Shown here piece by piece: positions 49,265-58,441 of a DNA stretch of 64,000 nucleotides (position 1 is the stretch's first letter; each line of letters begins with the position of its first letter). The position numbers were made by a program, and so were the translations under genes. The stretch covers positions 124,001 through 188,000 of the forward strand of contig NZ_NXLZ01000001.1 of NCBI RefSeq assembly GCF_005406205.1, given 5' to 3'. Under the pieces are notes generated by a model that was given only the letters and a program-made list of their open reading frames with translations, was not told where the DNA came from and made no database searches. Source of the DNA: Campylobacter estrildidarum (GTDB lineage: Bacteria; Campylobacterota; Campylobacteria; Campylobacterales; Campylobacteraceae).

Positions 49265-49759
49265 TTAATCTTTTTTTGCATGTCTTGTCATCATAAAGCT
49301 TTGTTCAAAAAATATTAACAAAGTAACACTCACTCCTATAGCTAAAGCTAAAGTTACAGAAACCGTAGTTAAAAAATAATCAAAAAATTGCACTAAAAAA
49401 TCAGATTTTGCATTTATATTTTCACTACGTATAAAAGAAATAAGATATAAAATTGCTTTATAAGCGTAAATTCCAGGTATCATGGGTATAAGTGCTGGAA
49501 ATGCAATAATTTCTGCGGGAGTTTTCATAACCTTAGCTAAAACAATACCTAAACAACCTATACAAAAAGAAGCCATAAAAGTTGCAATCGCCAAGGTTTG
49601 AAAATGAAAATATTCCATTAAAGTAAAACGAAATCCATGTGCTATAGCAGCCAAACACGCAGAAGCTATAAGCGTTTTTAAAGGAGGGTTGCAAGCGTAA
49701 GCAAATCCAAAACCAGCCAAAGCTGCAAAAAACATATCTTTTAAAATAAATTCTATCAT
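49265..49759 (-). CDS. ThrE-type exporter, small subunit (DUF3815-like)
   Basis: The 164-residue membrane protein has four or five helices and AFPALIPMIPGIYAYKAI, the PxxPG motif of the ThrE_2 half of threonine/serine exporter-like proteins. In actinobacterial ThrE this half is fused to the other; here it is a separate gene whose start overlaps the larger subunit gene by 4 bases. Together they resemble the YjjB/YjjP pair. Substrate is unknown; a small dicarboxylate or amino acid is likely from the family. Confidence 0.82.
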   Translation of the reverse strand: MIEFILKDMFFAALAGFGFAYACNPPLKTLIASACLAAIAHGFRFTLMEYFHFQTLAIATFMASFCIGCLGIVLAKVMKTPAEIIAFPALIPMIPGIYAYKAILYLISFIRSENINAKSDFLVQFFDYFLTTVSVTLALAIGVSVTLLIFFEQSFMMTRHAKKD

Positions 49760-50532
49760 TGTAAAATTCCAAAATCTGACAAACTAAGTGTCATATAAAT
49801 TCCAAGTGCGATACAAGAAATTAAAATTCCAACACTAACAATGCGACTAATTCCCATTAAAATATGATTTTTAAGTATATCTATAACTGAATTTATAAAA
49901 AAGACTCCAGGAATAAGATATAAAATACTAGATCCTAAAGCCACATCTGAAGTGTTAGTATAGCCCATATCAAGACCCAAAAAAACAAAACCCGAAGAAA
50001 CAAAAGAACAAATGATATATTGGATTCTTAAGTCTATTTTAATTTTTGTCAAAACAAATCTTAAAATTAAACCTAAAAATGTTCCAAAACATACCAAAAC
50101 TCCCGAACCAAAATCTCCACCAAAAAGTCTACAAAATGCAGAATTTGCGATAGAAACAAAAAGAAGAGTTACTATAAAAGAATGTTTTTCTTGATGAGTT
50201 GTTTGTTCAAAAATTGCTTTTGCCTTTTCAAGATCATATTTGTGATCATATATAGCCCAACTTAAAGCACTCAAATCTAAAATAATTTTAAAATTAATAG
50301 AGGCATAATCATTTGGGATTACATAGGTTCTATGTATAGAATTATCATTTTTATCAACAATATTTAAAGTGATATGATGAAAAAAGAAATTGATATTGAT
50401 CTCATAGCCATACACTTCAGCGATCCTTCCTACACATTTAGCTACCCTAGATGTATAAGTTCCAGCTCCTAATAAAGTTTTAGTGTAGACTATAAGAAAG
50501 TTAGTTAAACTTTGTATATCAGGCTTTTGCAT
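49756..50532 (-). CDS. ThrE-type exporter, large subunit (DUF1212-like)
   Basis: The 258-residue protein has an N-terminal cytoplasmic domain (LLGAGTYTSRVAKCVGRIAEVYG, as in YjjP-type proteins) followed by about five membrane helices and LYLIPGVFFINSVIDIL, the repeat of the PxPG motif. It is the YjjP-like half of a ThrE exporter, encoded just before the YjjB-like half. It equals Cj1166c in position. The 129 bases upstream hold no gene. Confidence 0.82.
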   Translation of the reverse strand: MQKPDIQSLTNFLIVYTKTLLGAGTYTSRVAKCVGRIAEVYGYEININFFFHHITLNIVDKNDNSIHRTYVIPNDYASINFKIILDLSALSWAIYDHKYDLEKAKAIFEQTTHQEKHSFIVTLLFVSIANSAFCRLFGGDFGSGVLVCFGTFLGLILRFVLTKIKIDLRIQYIICSFVSSGFVFLGLDMGYTNTSDVALGSSILYLIPGVFFINSVIDILKNHILMGISRIVSVGILISCIALGIYMTLSLSDFGILQ

Positions 50533-50637
50533 TACTATGTCTTTATGATTAAAATTGATCTATTATAACAAATTTTTAAAATAAAAAATATAAATTGTAA
50601 GAAAAATTCTAAAATTTAAAGAAGATAAAAGAAAGAT

Positions 50638-50660
50638 AAAAGCGGCTTTAAACCGCTTTT
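50638..50660 (-). terminator. Hairpin terminator after the small periplasmic protein gene
   Basis: AAAAGCGG (50638-50645) pairs perfectly with CCGCTTTT (50653-50660) over a seven-base loop, directly next to the stop of the gene at 50662. On the minus strand the stem ends in a T-run, so it should end the omp50 transcript. Confidence 0.8.
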
Positions 50661-50661
50661 A

Positions 50662-50889
50662 TTATTTACCAGCAACTGAAACTTGATTTGGATTATCCGC
50701 TGCACGAGCAACCATACACTCTTTTAAAACTGCAGCATCTTTAGCATCTTTAACTTTTTTATTTACCCAACGCTCAATTTGTTTCATTGTTTTTGATTCT
50801 GGTTCTGGAGCTTCATATTTTGCCATTAAGCTAGCACAATCAGCTAAAGCAATGATAGGTAATAAACTCAAAAAAAGTAATTTTTTCAT
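50662..50889 (-). CDS. Small secreted protein of unknown function
   Basis: The 75-residue protein has a signal peptide (MKKLLFLSLLPIIALA) and a mature part of about 59 residues with two Cys (ADCASLM and LKECMVA), which could form a disulfide, and a basic helix WVNKKVKDAKDAA. I recognise no domain; position matches Cj1169c. It lies 12 bases downstream of omp50 with a good GGAG site, so the two are probably coexpressed, perhaps as an envelope pair. Confidence 0.75.
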   Translation of the reverse strand: MKKLLFLSLLPIIALADCASLMAKYEAPEPESKTMKQIERWVNKKVKDAKDAAVLKECMVARAADNPNQVSVAGK

Positions 50890-50901
50890 ATCACTTACTC
50901 C

Positions 50902-52317
50902 TTAAAATTTTACATTATACATTAGCATAACATTATCGGCTCTCGATTTTTCTTTCTTAGCACCCATTAATGGCAATCCACGATTTCCCCATTTGTTTTG
51001 GATATTTGTATAGCTTAATCTTAGGAATTGATATCTATCAAGCTGATAAATCACATAAAAATCATTCGCTATACCTCTAGTCATTCTTATATTAAGTGGA
51101 TCGTTGATGTTTGGACGAGACATAGTATACCAGTATCTACTACCCCAGAAAAACTCATATCCTACTTTTAAAGCTTTTGTAAAGTCATAGCGTCCACCTA
51201 TATGCACAGCATAACCATCTTCTTCATTAAACTGTAAAGCCTTTTGGATTTGAGGTATCACAGACAAGGTTTCTGCATTGCTTCCATTGTAATATCCCAA
51301 AGATGTAAACCAATTAAAATTCGTTCCAAAGGTATTGTAGTTTTCAAAATGGATATTAGCAATAGTTGCATCACCTAAATTTTTAACACCTGCTCCACCT
51401 ATGAATGGATTTATAGTTGCACCAGCATCAATTGGCAATGAAAAATCTGTCATATGAGCTATATTAAAAATAATTAAGTTGCTACCCATACTACCCAAAG
51501 GAAGTTCTCCCTCTACTGCTGCATAGTAAAGATTTGCATCTGCATCTTCTTGATCGCTCATCCAATCTCTCACTTTACCACTTTCTTCATCCCATTGATA
51601 AGCCTTACCATAAGCAGCACGGATAGCAACCTTATGATCTTGTAAACTTTCAGGTTTATAAGTGATAACTGCAGCATCTCCCAAAGTGTTGATCGCTAAA
51701 GCTGGATAAGTTGATTGTCTTAAAGCATTGTTTCTAAGGTTGCTTCCAGGACCATCTGTTCCAGGTTGTCTTCCTATAGTTGCAATCCACTCAGGTGTGA
51801 TGTAATAATCAAGATAAGCTCTATCTACATAAAGGATAGGACCACTTGTTCTTGTGTTTCTTCCTGCATCTAGCTCAAGTGGATCTCCACTCCATCCCAT
51901 TTGAGACCAGTTTTTAGCCATAGACAAGCGACCATAGAACTTAGTTTTTTCATTAATATCTGCATTCATATTTAAGTGAAGTTCCATCATCCACTTGTTG
52001 TTAGCATGATAGCTTGTAGCAGGAAGTTTGTAGTTTGTATTTGAAACAGCATTTGAAAATTCAAGTCCAAATTTAACTTTACTTAAAGCAGCTTGAAATT
52101 CATTATCATCTGCTCTATCATTAAGATCAGCAAGCTCAGCATTAACTTCTTTATTGTGTTTTGCTTGTGCTTCCCTTTCCTTTCTAATTTCTTTTAATTC
52201 AGCTTGAATTTTCGCAAGCTGTTTTTGAAGCTTAGTAATTTCATCATCTGTAGTTTGTGCAAAAAGTGATGATGAAAGAATACAAGCACTCAAAACAATT
52301 GAAAACTTAGTTTTCAT
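50902..52317 (-). CDS. omp50: Outer membrane protein Omp50 (DUF3373 porin-like)
   Basis: The 471-residue protein has a signal peptide (to about residue 20, SSSLFAQ), a coiled-coil segment rich in Glu and Lys (about 24-75), then a beta-barrel-like region ending in VMLMYNVKF with the terminal Phe of outer-membrane barrels. It matches Omp50 (Cj1170c), a monomeric porin. Published work also reports tyrosine kinase activity for this protein (named Cjtk); I see no kinase motifs. Omp50 was described as common in C. jejuni and rare in C. coli, which matters for the species question. Confidence 0.9.
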   Translation of the reverse strand: MKTKFSIVLSACILSSSLFAQTTDDEITKLQKQLAKIQAELKEIRKEREAQAKHNKEVNAELADLNDRADDNEFQAALSKVKFGLEFSNAVSNTNYKLPATSYHANNKWMMELHLNMNADINEKTKFYGRLSMAKNWSQMGWSGDPLELDAGRNTRTSGPILYVDRAYLDYYITPEWIATIGRQPGTDGPGSNLRNNALRQSTYPALAINTLGDAAVITYKPESLQDHKVAIRAAYGKAYQWDEESGKVRDWMSDQEDADANLYYAAVEGELPLGSMGSNLIIFNIAHMTDFSLPIDAGATINPFIGGAGVKNLGDATIANIHFENYNTFGTNFNWFTSLGYYNGSNAETLSVIPQIQKALQFNEEDGYAVHIGGRYDFTKALKVGYEFFWGSRYWYTMSRPNINDPLNIRMTRGIANDFYVIYQLDRYQFLRLSYTNIQNKWGNRGLPLMGAKKEKSRADNVMLMYNVKF

Positions 52318-52386
52318 AATATAACTCCTTGTAAATATTTCATTGAAATAAAAGGGTTATTTTAAAGAAAAAAAGCTTTAATTTAG

Positions 52387-52392
52387 ATTATA
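52387..52392 (-). promoter_or_regulatory. Putative -10 box of omp50
   Basis: TATAAT on the minus strand lies 69 bases before the omp50 ATG in an otherwise empty 106-base gap between omp50 and the cyclophilin gene. It gives a leader of roughly 60 bases, ending in AAGGAG before the start. Confidence 0.5.
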
Positions 52393-52423
52393 TTAACTAT
52401 TATTTGATAGATAAAACTATAGA

Positions 52424-52909
52424 TTATTCTTTTAATTCTTGAATTTCAATGTTTAAAATTTTATCTCCTTGACGGATTGAATCAAGGACTTTTAAACTTT
52501 CTTTATCTTCTAAATCAATCTGTCCAAAAATAGTATGCATTCCATCTAAATGAGGCTGCGGACTATGGCAAATAAAAAATTGTGATCCTCCAGTATCTCT
52601 CCCTGCATGTGCCATCGATAAGGTTCCGCGTAAATGCTGATGTTTTTGATCATCACACTCGCAAGGAATTTCATAACCAGGGCCACCTGTGCCATTGCCA
52701 TAAGGGCAACCTCCTTGTATAACAAAATTTGGAATGACTCTATGAAAGGTTAAATCTTTATAAAATCCTTCATTGGCTAAATTAGCAAAATTACAAACCG
52801 TTTGAGGGGCTTCATCTGCAAAAAGCTCAACTTTCATTGTGCCCTTTTCTGTTTTGATTAAGGCAAATTTGTATTTGTTTGCATCAGTAGTATCGATTTG
52901 CTTAAGCAT
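52424..52909 (-). CDS. Cyclophilin-type peptidyl-prolyl cis-trans isomerase
   Basis: The 161-residue cytoplasmic cyclophilin (no signal peptide) has [39 protein letters not shown] and [11 protein letters not shown], the active-site segments including FHRV and QFFI. It speeds proline isomerisation in protein folding. It equals Cj1171c and lies 8 bases after the yebC-like gene. Confidence 0.93.
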   Translation of the reverse strand: MLKQIDTTDANKYKFALIKTEKGTMKVELFADEAPQTVCNFANLANEGFYKDLTFHRVIPNFVIQGGCPYGNGTGGPGYEIPCECDDQKHQHLRGTLSMAHAGRDTGGSQFFICHSPQPHLDGMHTIFGQIDLEDKESLKVLDSIRQGDKILNIEIQELKE

Positions 52910-52917
52910 TTTTTTCC

Positions 52918-53625
52918 TTATTCTATATTTGTATAAACAGCTTGAACATCGTCATCTTCTTCAAGCTTATCTAAAAGATTTTCTATATCGTTAAGTTGAT
53001 CTTCACTAAAATTTAAGGGATTATTAGCAATGTATTCAAGTCCTGCCTTTTTAAGTATCAAGCCCTTAGCCTCTATGGCTGAACTTAATTCTCCAAATGC
53101 TGTATAATCTCCACTGATGACTAATTCTTCTTCATTTTGTTCTAATTCTTCAAGACCAGCATCAATCAAATCAAGTTCTAATTCCTCTAGATCACCTTCG
53201 AATTTCTCAAGATGAAAAACCGCTTTTCTATTAAACATAAAACCTAAAGATCCATTTTGTAAAATTTCTCCGCCATTTTTGCTGAAAATTGCTTTTACAT
53301 TTGCAACAGTTCTAGTAGGATTATCTGTCATACACTCAACGATCACCAAAACCCCGTGCGCCGCCTTTCCTTCATAATGGATATTTTTTATATCTACACT
53401 ATCTTTACCGCTTGCACGTTTAATCGCAGCATCGATGTTATCTTTAGGCATATTATTTGCTTTGGCAGTTGCTATAGCACTTCTTAATTTTGGATTCATA
53501 TCAGGATCAGGCCCACCCTCTTTAGCTGCTACTTGTATAGCTTTAGCAAGCTTAGGAAAAAGTTTACTCATTTTATCCCATCTAGCCTCTTTAGAAGCTC
53601 TTCGGTATTCGAACGCTCGTCCCAT
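52918..53625 (-). CDS. YebC/PmpR-family protein (TACO1-like)
   Basis: The 235-residue protein is of the YebC family: [33 protein letters not shown] and [23 protein letters not shown]. Members bind ribosomes or DNA; recent work links them to translation of proline-rich stretches, older work to transcription control. The length is normal. It precedes the cyclophilin gene. Confidence 0.93.
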   Translation of the reverse strand: MGRAFEYRRASKEARWDKMSKLFPKLAKAIQVAAKEGGPDPDMNPKLRSAIATAKANNMPKDNIDAAIKRASGKDSVDIKNIHYEGKAAHGVLVIVECMTDNPTRTVANVKAIFSKNGGEILQNGSLGFMFNRKAVFHLEKFEGDLEELELDLIDAGLEELEQNEEELVISGDYTAFGELSSAIEAKGLILKKAGLEYIANNPLNFSEDQLNDIENLLDKLEEDDDVQAVYTNIE

Positions 53626-53737
53626 AAGTTTCTCACTTTCTTAAAGATTTTTACATTTAAAAGTATAAAATAAAAAGGCTGATTAAAGCTTTAAATGATA
53701 TGATTTCAGCGTTAATTTCAAAAAAAGAGGTTTTTGT

Positions 53738-54082
53738 GTGGTGATTGTAGAAAAAAAAGAACTTTTGAAAGCTTGGTTTTTTTTAATAAGTGCTATTATT
53801 TTTGAAGTTTTAGGAACGAGCTTTTTAAAAATAGAAAATTTATTTTTAGCTTATTTTTTTATGGCCATATTTATTGCATTTTCTTATTTTTTTCTAAGTA
53901 AAACTATCAAAAAAATTCAAATTGGAATTGCTTATGCAGTATGGGAATTACTAGGCGTGATTCTTATTCTCTTAGTTTCTTTGATCGTTTTTAAAGAAAA
54001 TTTAACCCTAGCTCAAATTTTAGGTATTATTTGTTCTATTGTAGGTATTATTATGATTAATATCGGAGAAGTTAAAGAGTGA
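53738..54082 (+). CDS. SMR-family multidrug efflux protein, first subunit
   Basis: The 114-residue protein has four membrane helices with the SMR motif LISAIIFEVLGTSFLKIE (the key Glu in helix 1) and AYAVWELLGVILILL. The start is a GTG at 53738; another GTG at 53741 is possible. SMR proteins exchange cationic drugs or guanidinium-type ions for protons. With the next gene (4-base overlap) it forms a likely heterodimer, as in EbrAB/YkkCD; Cj1173-Cj1174 are in this place. Confidence 0.88.
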   Translation: MVIVEKKELLKAWFFLISAIIFEVLGTSFLKIENLFLAYFFMAIFIAFSYFFLSKTIKKIQIGIAYAVWELLGVILILLVSLIVFKENLTLAQILGIICSIVGIIMINIGEVKE

Positions 54083-54393
54083 AATTTTATTTATTAATCA
54101 TCATTTTATCCGCATTTTTAGATATAGTAGCAAATCTATTACTTAAAAAATCAAACGGCTTTCAAAATAAAATATCAGGAATCTGTGCCATTGTTAGCGC
54201 TATACTTGCCTTTTTTCTACTCTCTTTTGCTTTAAAACATGTGCCTTTAAGTATTGCTTATTCGACTTGGGGCGCCATAGGTATTATTGGAACTTGTGCT
54301 GGTGGTTGGATTTTATATAAGGAAAAACTGAATAAAATAGGAATTCTTGGCATTTTTTTAACCATAATAGCTGTTATTTTACTCAATTTATAA
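54079..54393 (+). CDS. SMR-family multidrug efflux protein, second subunit
   Basis: The 104-residue protein has four helices and the SMR pattern LSIAYSTWGAIGIIGTCAGG. In helix 1 the usual Glu is missing: ILSAFLDIVANLLLKKS, with Asp 14 in place of the proton-coupling Glu, which in hetero-dimeric SMR pairs is seen in one partner. It overlaps the first subunit gene by 4 bases and is translated with it. Confidence 0.87.
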   Translation: MKFYLLIIILSAFLDIVANLLLKKSNGFQNKISGICAIVSAILAFFLLSFALKHVPLSIAYSTWGAIGIIGTCAGGWILYKEKLNKIGILGIFLTIIAVILLNL

Positions 54394-54411
54394 ATTATAA
54401 TACTATACAGA

Positions 54412-56004
54412 CTAATTATTCATTCTATTTTTAGCTTCAATTCCCATCAGAGCAAAAGCTGTTTTAATGCTTAATGCAACCATTGCAAACAATTTTAACA
54501 AACTATCTTCATTTTCAGTGCCAACTACCTTATTTTCATTGTAAAATTTATGAAAACTTGCCGCTAAATTTTTTAAATAATCTGGAATTTTTTGCAAGGA
54601 TCTACTATCAAAAGCGTCATTTAAAGTAGCTTTTAAATTTAAAGCTTCAAAAAGCAAATTGACTCCATCTTGATTTAAATTTTCTAAGTCGGCCTCAATC
54701 ACATCTGCAACGCTTTTATTTGCCTTTGAAAAAACCTGATAAATTCTTGCATGAGCATAGTTAATATAAAAAACGGGATTAGAGTTATCTTCTTTTTGTA
54801 AATCACTCACATCAAATTCCAAATGAGTATCACATTTTTTACTTAAAAATATATAACGCAATGCGTCTGAACCTATTTCATTTACAACATCACTCATTAA
54901 AATGAAATTTCCCGCTCTTTTGCTCATCTTGTAAGGTTCTCCATCTTTAAGCAAAGAAACCATTTGCGCTAAAATAACTTCAAGATTATCAGGATTAAAA
55001 CCTAAATAATCCATAGCCGCTTTCATTCTAGAAATATATCCGTGATGATCAGCTCCCCAAATATTGATACACTTATCATATCCTCGACTCATTTTATCCC
55101 TATGATAAACTATATCAGCGGCCAAATAAGTTCCACGACCATCTTCACGGATGATTACACGATCTTTTTCATCTCCCTTTAAAGAGGAAGCTAACCAAAT
55201 TTTTCCCTCTTTTTCATAAGCACCCTGATGCTGTTTTAATGCTTCTAAAGTTGCATTTAAAGCGTTATAATAAGATTTTTCACTCACATAATTATTGATT
55301 TTTATTTTTGCTTGATCTAAATTTTGCTTGATTAAAACAAGCATTTTATCTTTTGCCCAATCCGATAAAGAAGGGATATTTTCTTCTCTAAAAAACTCTT
55401 TTCCAAATTCTCTATAAGCTTCTTTAGCTAAATCACTAATATAATCGCCCTTATAGTACTGCTCTGGATATTCTACTTCTTCTTTTAAAATTTTCTCTTT
55501 TACACTTAATAAAACAGAAAGTCCTAAAAGATAAATTTGATTTCCTGCATCATTAACATAATATTCTGTATCAAATTTATAACCCAAATGCCTTGCTACT
55601 CTTGCTAAAGTATCTCCAAAGATAGCTCCTCTTGCATGGCCTATATGCAAAGGACCTGTAGGATTTGCACTTACATACTCAAGTAAAAAAGTTTGAGTTT
55701 TACCTTCATCTTTAGCAAAATTACTTGGATTTTTTAAAGCTTGAGTCACAAGCTCATTTAAAAAATTTTTTGAAATTCTAAAATTAAGATAGCCATTAAT
55801 AGCTTCAACTTTCTCAAAATAACTATGGGTTTGAAATTTTTGTGCTAATTCATCTGCTATAATCATAGGAGATTTTTTTAACTCTTTAGCTAAAGAAAAA
55901 GCTAAAGGTGTGGCAAAATGTGCCAAATTCTTATCCTTAGGATTCTCAAGGATAAAATCACATCCTAAAACTTTTTTAATTTCACCAAAAATAATATTTT
56001 TCAA
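54412..56004 (-). CDS. argS: Arginyl-tRNA synthetase
   Basis: ArgS attaches arginine to its tRNA. The 530-residue class I synthetase has the N-terminal additional domain, the HIGH motif in SANPTGPLHIGHARG (about residue 115), the KMSK motif in EPYKMSKRAGNFIL and a helical anticodon-binding domain ending with the DALRxW-like region. Length is normal. It follows tatA by 8 bases. Confidence 0.96.
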   Translation of the reverse strand: MKNIIFGEIKKVLGCDFILENPKDKNLAHFATPLAFSLAKELKKSPMIIADELAQKFQTHSYFEKVEAINGYLNFRISKNFLNELVTQALKNPSNFAKDEGKTQTFLLEYVSANPTGPLHIGHARGAIFGDTLARVARHLGYKFDTEYYVNDAGNQIYLLGLSVLLSVKEKILKEEVEYPEQYYKGDYISDLAKEAYREFGKEFFREENIPSLSDWAKDKMLVLIKQNLDQAKIKINNYVSEKSYYNALNATLEALKQHQGAYEKEGKIWLASSLKGDEKDRVIIREDGRGTYLAADIVYHRDKMSRGYDKCINIWGADHHGYISRMKAAMDYLGFNPDNLEVILAQMVSLLKDGEPYKMSKRAGNFILMSDVVNEIGSDALRYIFLSKKCDTHLEFDVSDLQKEDNSNPVFYINYAHARIYQVFSKANKSVADVIEADLENLNQDGVNLLFEALNLKATLNDAFDSRSLQKIPDYLKNLAASFHKFYNENKVVGTENEDSLLKLFAMVALSIKTAFALMGIEAKNRMNN

Positions 56005-56012
56005 GAAAAACC

Positions 56013-56246
56013 TTAAGCTTTTTTAGTTTCGTCTATATTCGCATCTATATTTGTGCTATTATTTTGTTTTTCTTCAATTTTTTGAGTATTTTTGACTACT
56101 TCATCATCGCTATTCATTTCATCTTTAAAGGTTTTTATACCCTTACCTAAACCTTTAGCAAGTTCCGGAATTTTCTTCGCTCCAAAAAGTAATACAACAA
56201 TCAATAAAATAATCAACCAATGACTAGGACTTGACCAACCACCCAT
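56013..56246 (-). CDS. tatA: Twin-arginine translocase subunit TatA
   Basis: TatA forms the pore of the Tat pathway. The 77-residue protein has a short N-terminal membrane helix ([20 protein letters not shown]), the conserved FG-x-KK-x-PEL hinge, an amphipathic helix and an acidic, poorly conserved tail. The tail is Asn-rich here (NNSTNIDAN). It probably serves the Tat-signal protein at 44037. It lies 4 bases after gmk. Confidence 0.94.
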   Translation of the reverse strand: MGGWSSPSHWLIILLIVVLLFGAKKIPELAKGLGKGIKTFKDEMNSDDEVVKNTQKIEEKQNNSTNIDANIDETKKA

Positions 56247-56250
56247 ATTT

Positions 56251-56868
56251 TTACTCTCCTTTATTCCAAATATTTTGAATTTGATCTAAATCTTGCCCTT
56301 TTGTCTTTAATCTATGGGCAACTAAAATTGCTCGCAATGCTTCATAACTTCGCTCTAATTCATCATTTATAATTAAATAATCATATTCGCAAAGCTCTTT
56401 CATTTCATCACTTGCATTTTCTAATCTTTTTTCTAGTTGTGTTATTGTATCAGTATTTCGCTTAATAAGTCTTTTCTTTAGCTCTTCTTTATTTTTTGTT
56501 GTGATAAAAATAGAAACAATTTTATCTTGTAATTTTTTTTTGGCTATTTTATACCCTTGCACATCTATATCAAGAATAACTATTTTTCCGCTATTTAATG
56601 CTTTTTCTGTATGTTTAAGAGAAGTTCCATAAAAATTTTCATGAACCTTAGCCCATTCTAAAAAATAATTGTTTTTTATATCTTCTTGAAATTCATCATT
56701 GCTAATAAAATAATAATGTATTCCGTGTTTTTCATTCTCTCTTGGCAAACGGGTCGTAGATGAAACAGAAAAATAAAGCTCCGCCTCAAATTCTTCAAAA
56801 AGTTTTTTTAAAAGGGTAGATTTACCTGCTCCACTAGGACCTGAAATAACCAAAATAAAGCTATTCAA
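56251..56868 (-). CDS. gmk: Guanylate kinase
   Basis: Gmk phosphorylates GMP to GDP. The 205-residue protein has the P-loop [12 protein letters not shown], the GMP-binding segment [19 protein letters not shown] and [12 protein letters not shown]. Length is normal. It sits between the ChePep-like gene (3-base gap) and tatA, as in other epsilonproteobacteria. Confidence 0.95.
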   Translation of the reverse strand: MNSFILVISGPSGAGKSTLLKKLFEEFEAELYFSVSSTTRLPRENEKHGIHYYFISNDEFQEDIKNNYFLEWAKVHENFYGTSLKHTEKALNSGKIVILDIDVQGYKIAKKKLQDKIVSIFITTKNKEELKKRLIKRNTDTITQLEKRLENASDEMKELCEYDYLIINDELERSYEALRAILVAHRLKTKGQDLDQIQNIWNKGE

Positions 56869-56871
56869 AAA

Positions 56872-58386
56872 TTATTCCTCATTGAAGCTTACATTAATAT
56901 TAATATTCATATTCATACCTTTAAGGGCAGCTTTTAATGTATCGTCTTTAATGCTTGAGGTAATCGCTCCTGCAATGCTTTGACTTAACTCATTGACAAT
57001 CTCTTCTTCACTTACATCTTTATTTGCAGATACCTTTGTAGATAGCTCTTCTAAAGATTCTATTTCTTCTTCAGGCTCTTCGATTGTTTCAGTCGTTACT
57101 TCTTCTCCTAAAGCTCGCTGTATTTCACTTTCTTTAAGACTATCAAATTCGCTAACTGATAAATTAGGAATAACCACTTCTTCTTCATCAACTTGCAAAT
57201 CTTTTGTGTCAAAAACTGGTTCATCTTTAAAATCTTCTAAAATTTGAGGACTATCATTTTCATCTATTTCGTGCTCAAGTTCATCAAGTTGTTCTAATTC
57301 TTCTTTTATTTGATCTTGGGTACTTAAATTTCCAAAATCATTATCTTCACCTAAAGATGACTCCTCTTCGCTTTCAACAATAGGTAAAAAATCTTGTTCT
57401 AATTCTTGATTTTCCTCTTTTGTTTCGCCTAAAAATTCAGCATCTTGTGGAATATCATTAAAATCAACTTCTTTTTCTTGTTCTTCAACTATAGGTAATT
57501 CTTCATCTAAGGTTTTATTAACATCTGCTTGTTCTATATTTTTATCATCTAAAATTTCATTTTCTTGCAAAATTTCTTCATTTTGTTCCTCTAATATCTC
57601 GCTAGAATTTTCTCCAGGAAGCTCGTCTTTTGTTATTTCTTCTTCATTTATTTGATTTATATCATTATTTTCTTCTACAACGGATTCTTCATTGATTTCT
57701 AACTCACCTTGATCTTCTTGTTCTATTTGTTTGCTTTCTTCAAATTCTTGCTCTTGAATATTACTTTCTTCTATTTCACTATTAGAATTGTCTGTATCCT
57801 TTTGATTATCACTTTCCAAAGTATCTAAATTTTCATTTTTTGATTCTTCATCTTCGAAATTTATATCTAAATTTACATCATCTATATTTTCATCATTTTT
57901 AACCTCTTCTTCGCTATCTAATGATGGAATTTCTAATTCTTCATCCAAAGAAAGATCGTCCTCATTAAGCTCACTATCAATTTGATTATCTGAAACATCT
58001 TTTAAGCTTAAGTCTTGTGCGTTAGAATTATCATTATTTAAATTATCAGTAGTATCTTCAATTGGTAAAGTAGTGATAGTATCATCAATTTTTAAATTCT
58101 CTCCATTGAGTAAATTTAAAAAATCCGTAGGTAAAAATGGCTTATATAAAACTTGTGCATCAATATCTATAGTTTGATTACGTGGAGCTAAAAATATTAA
58201 TTTATCACATTTTTCTTGTAAAATCTTTAAAGGCGCTGGAGTGTCACTATCTACAACAATAACATCATAATGTCCTAAATTTTCATCATAAGCATCAAGC
58301 TCTTCAAAGTCATAAGACATTTTCTTAGCACTAAGGCTTATAAGTTTTGATACAACCGAATTCTCATTTAAAAGTAAAATTTTCAT
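56872..58386 (-). CDS. Acidic ChePep-like chemotaxis regulator (Cj1178c-like)
   Basis: The 504-residue protein has three parts. Residues 1 to about 95 look like a receiver domain: MKILLLNENSVVSKLI, HYDVIVVDSDTPAP, then KLIFLAPRN and VLYKPFLPTDFLNLL (K-P pair). The usual acidic pair near the start is replaced by NEN. Residues about 100-450 are an extremely acidic, Glu/Asp/Ser-rich repeat-like stretch, probably disordered. The end (VSEEEIVNELSQSIAGAITSS to the terminal SFNEE) is conserved. H. pylori HP0322 (ChePep), also next to gmk, has this layout; it localises to the flagellar pole and tunes motor direction, and the C. jejuni homologue is reported to be equivalent. Gene order and layout support this. 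Confidence 0.85.
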   Translation of the reverse strand: MKILLLNENSVVSKLISLSAKKMSYDFEELDAYDENLGHYDVIVVDSDTPAPLKILQEKCDKLIFLAPRNQTIDIDAQVLYKPFLPTDFLNLLNGENLKIDDTITTLPIEDTTDNLNNDNSNAQDLSLKDVSDNQIDSELNEDDLSLDEELEIPSLDSEEEVKNDENIDDVNLDINFEDEESKNENLDTLESDNQKDTDNSNSEIEESNIQEQEFEESKQIEQEDQGELEINEESVVEENNDINQINEEEITKDELPGENSSEILEEQNEEILQENEILDDKNIEQADVNKTLDEELPIVEEQEKEVDFNDIPQDAEFLGETKEENQELEQDFLPIVESEEESSLGEDNDFGNLSTQDQIKEELEQLDELEHEIDENDSPQILEDFKDEPVFDTKDLQVDEEEVVIPNLSVSEFDSLKESEIQRALGEEVTTETIEEPEEEIESLEELSTKVSANKDVSEEEIVNELSQSIAGAITSSIKDDTLKAALKGMNMNININVSFNEE

Positions 58387-58441
58387 CGCTTCAATCCTTA
58401 AAAATAATTACTATTCTACAAAATTTTCTTTTATCCTTTGC

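Noticed and set aside
49533-49772. Second minus-strand frame at the junction of the ThrE genes
   Set aside because: It overlaps both transporter genes in another frame and is rich in Cys, Phe and Trp as expected for a shifted reading of membrane-protein codons.
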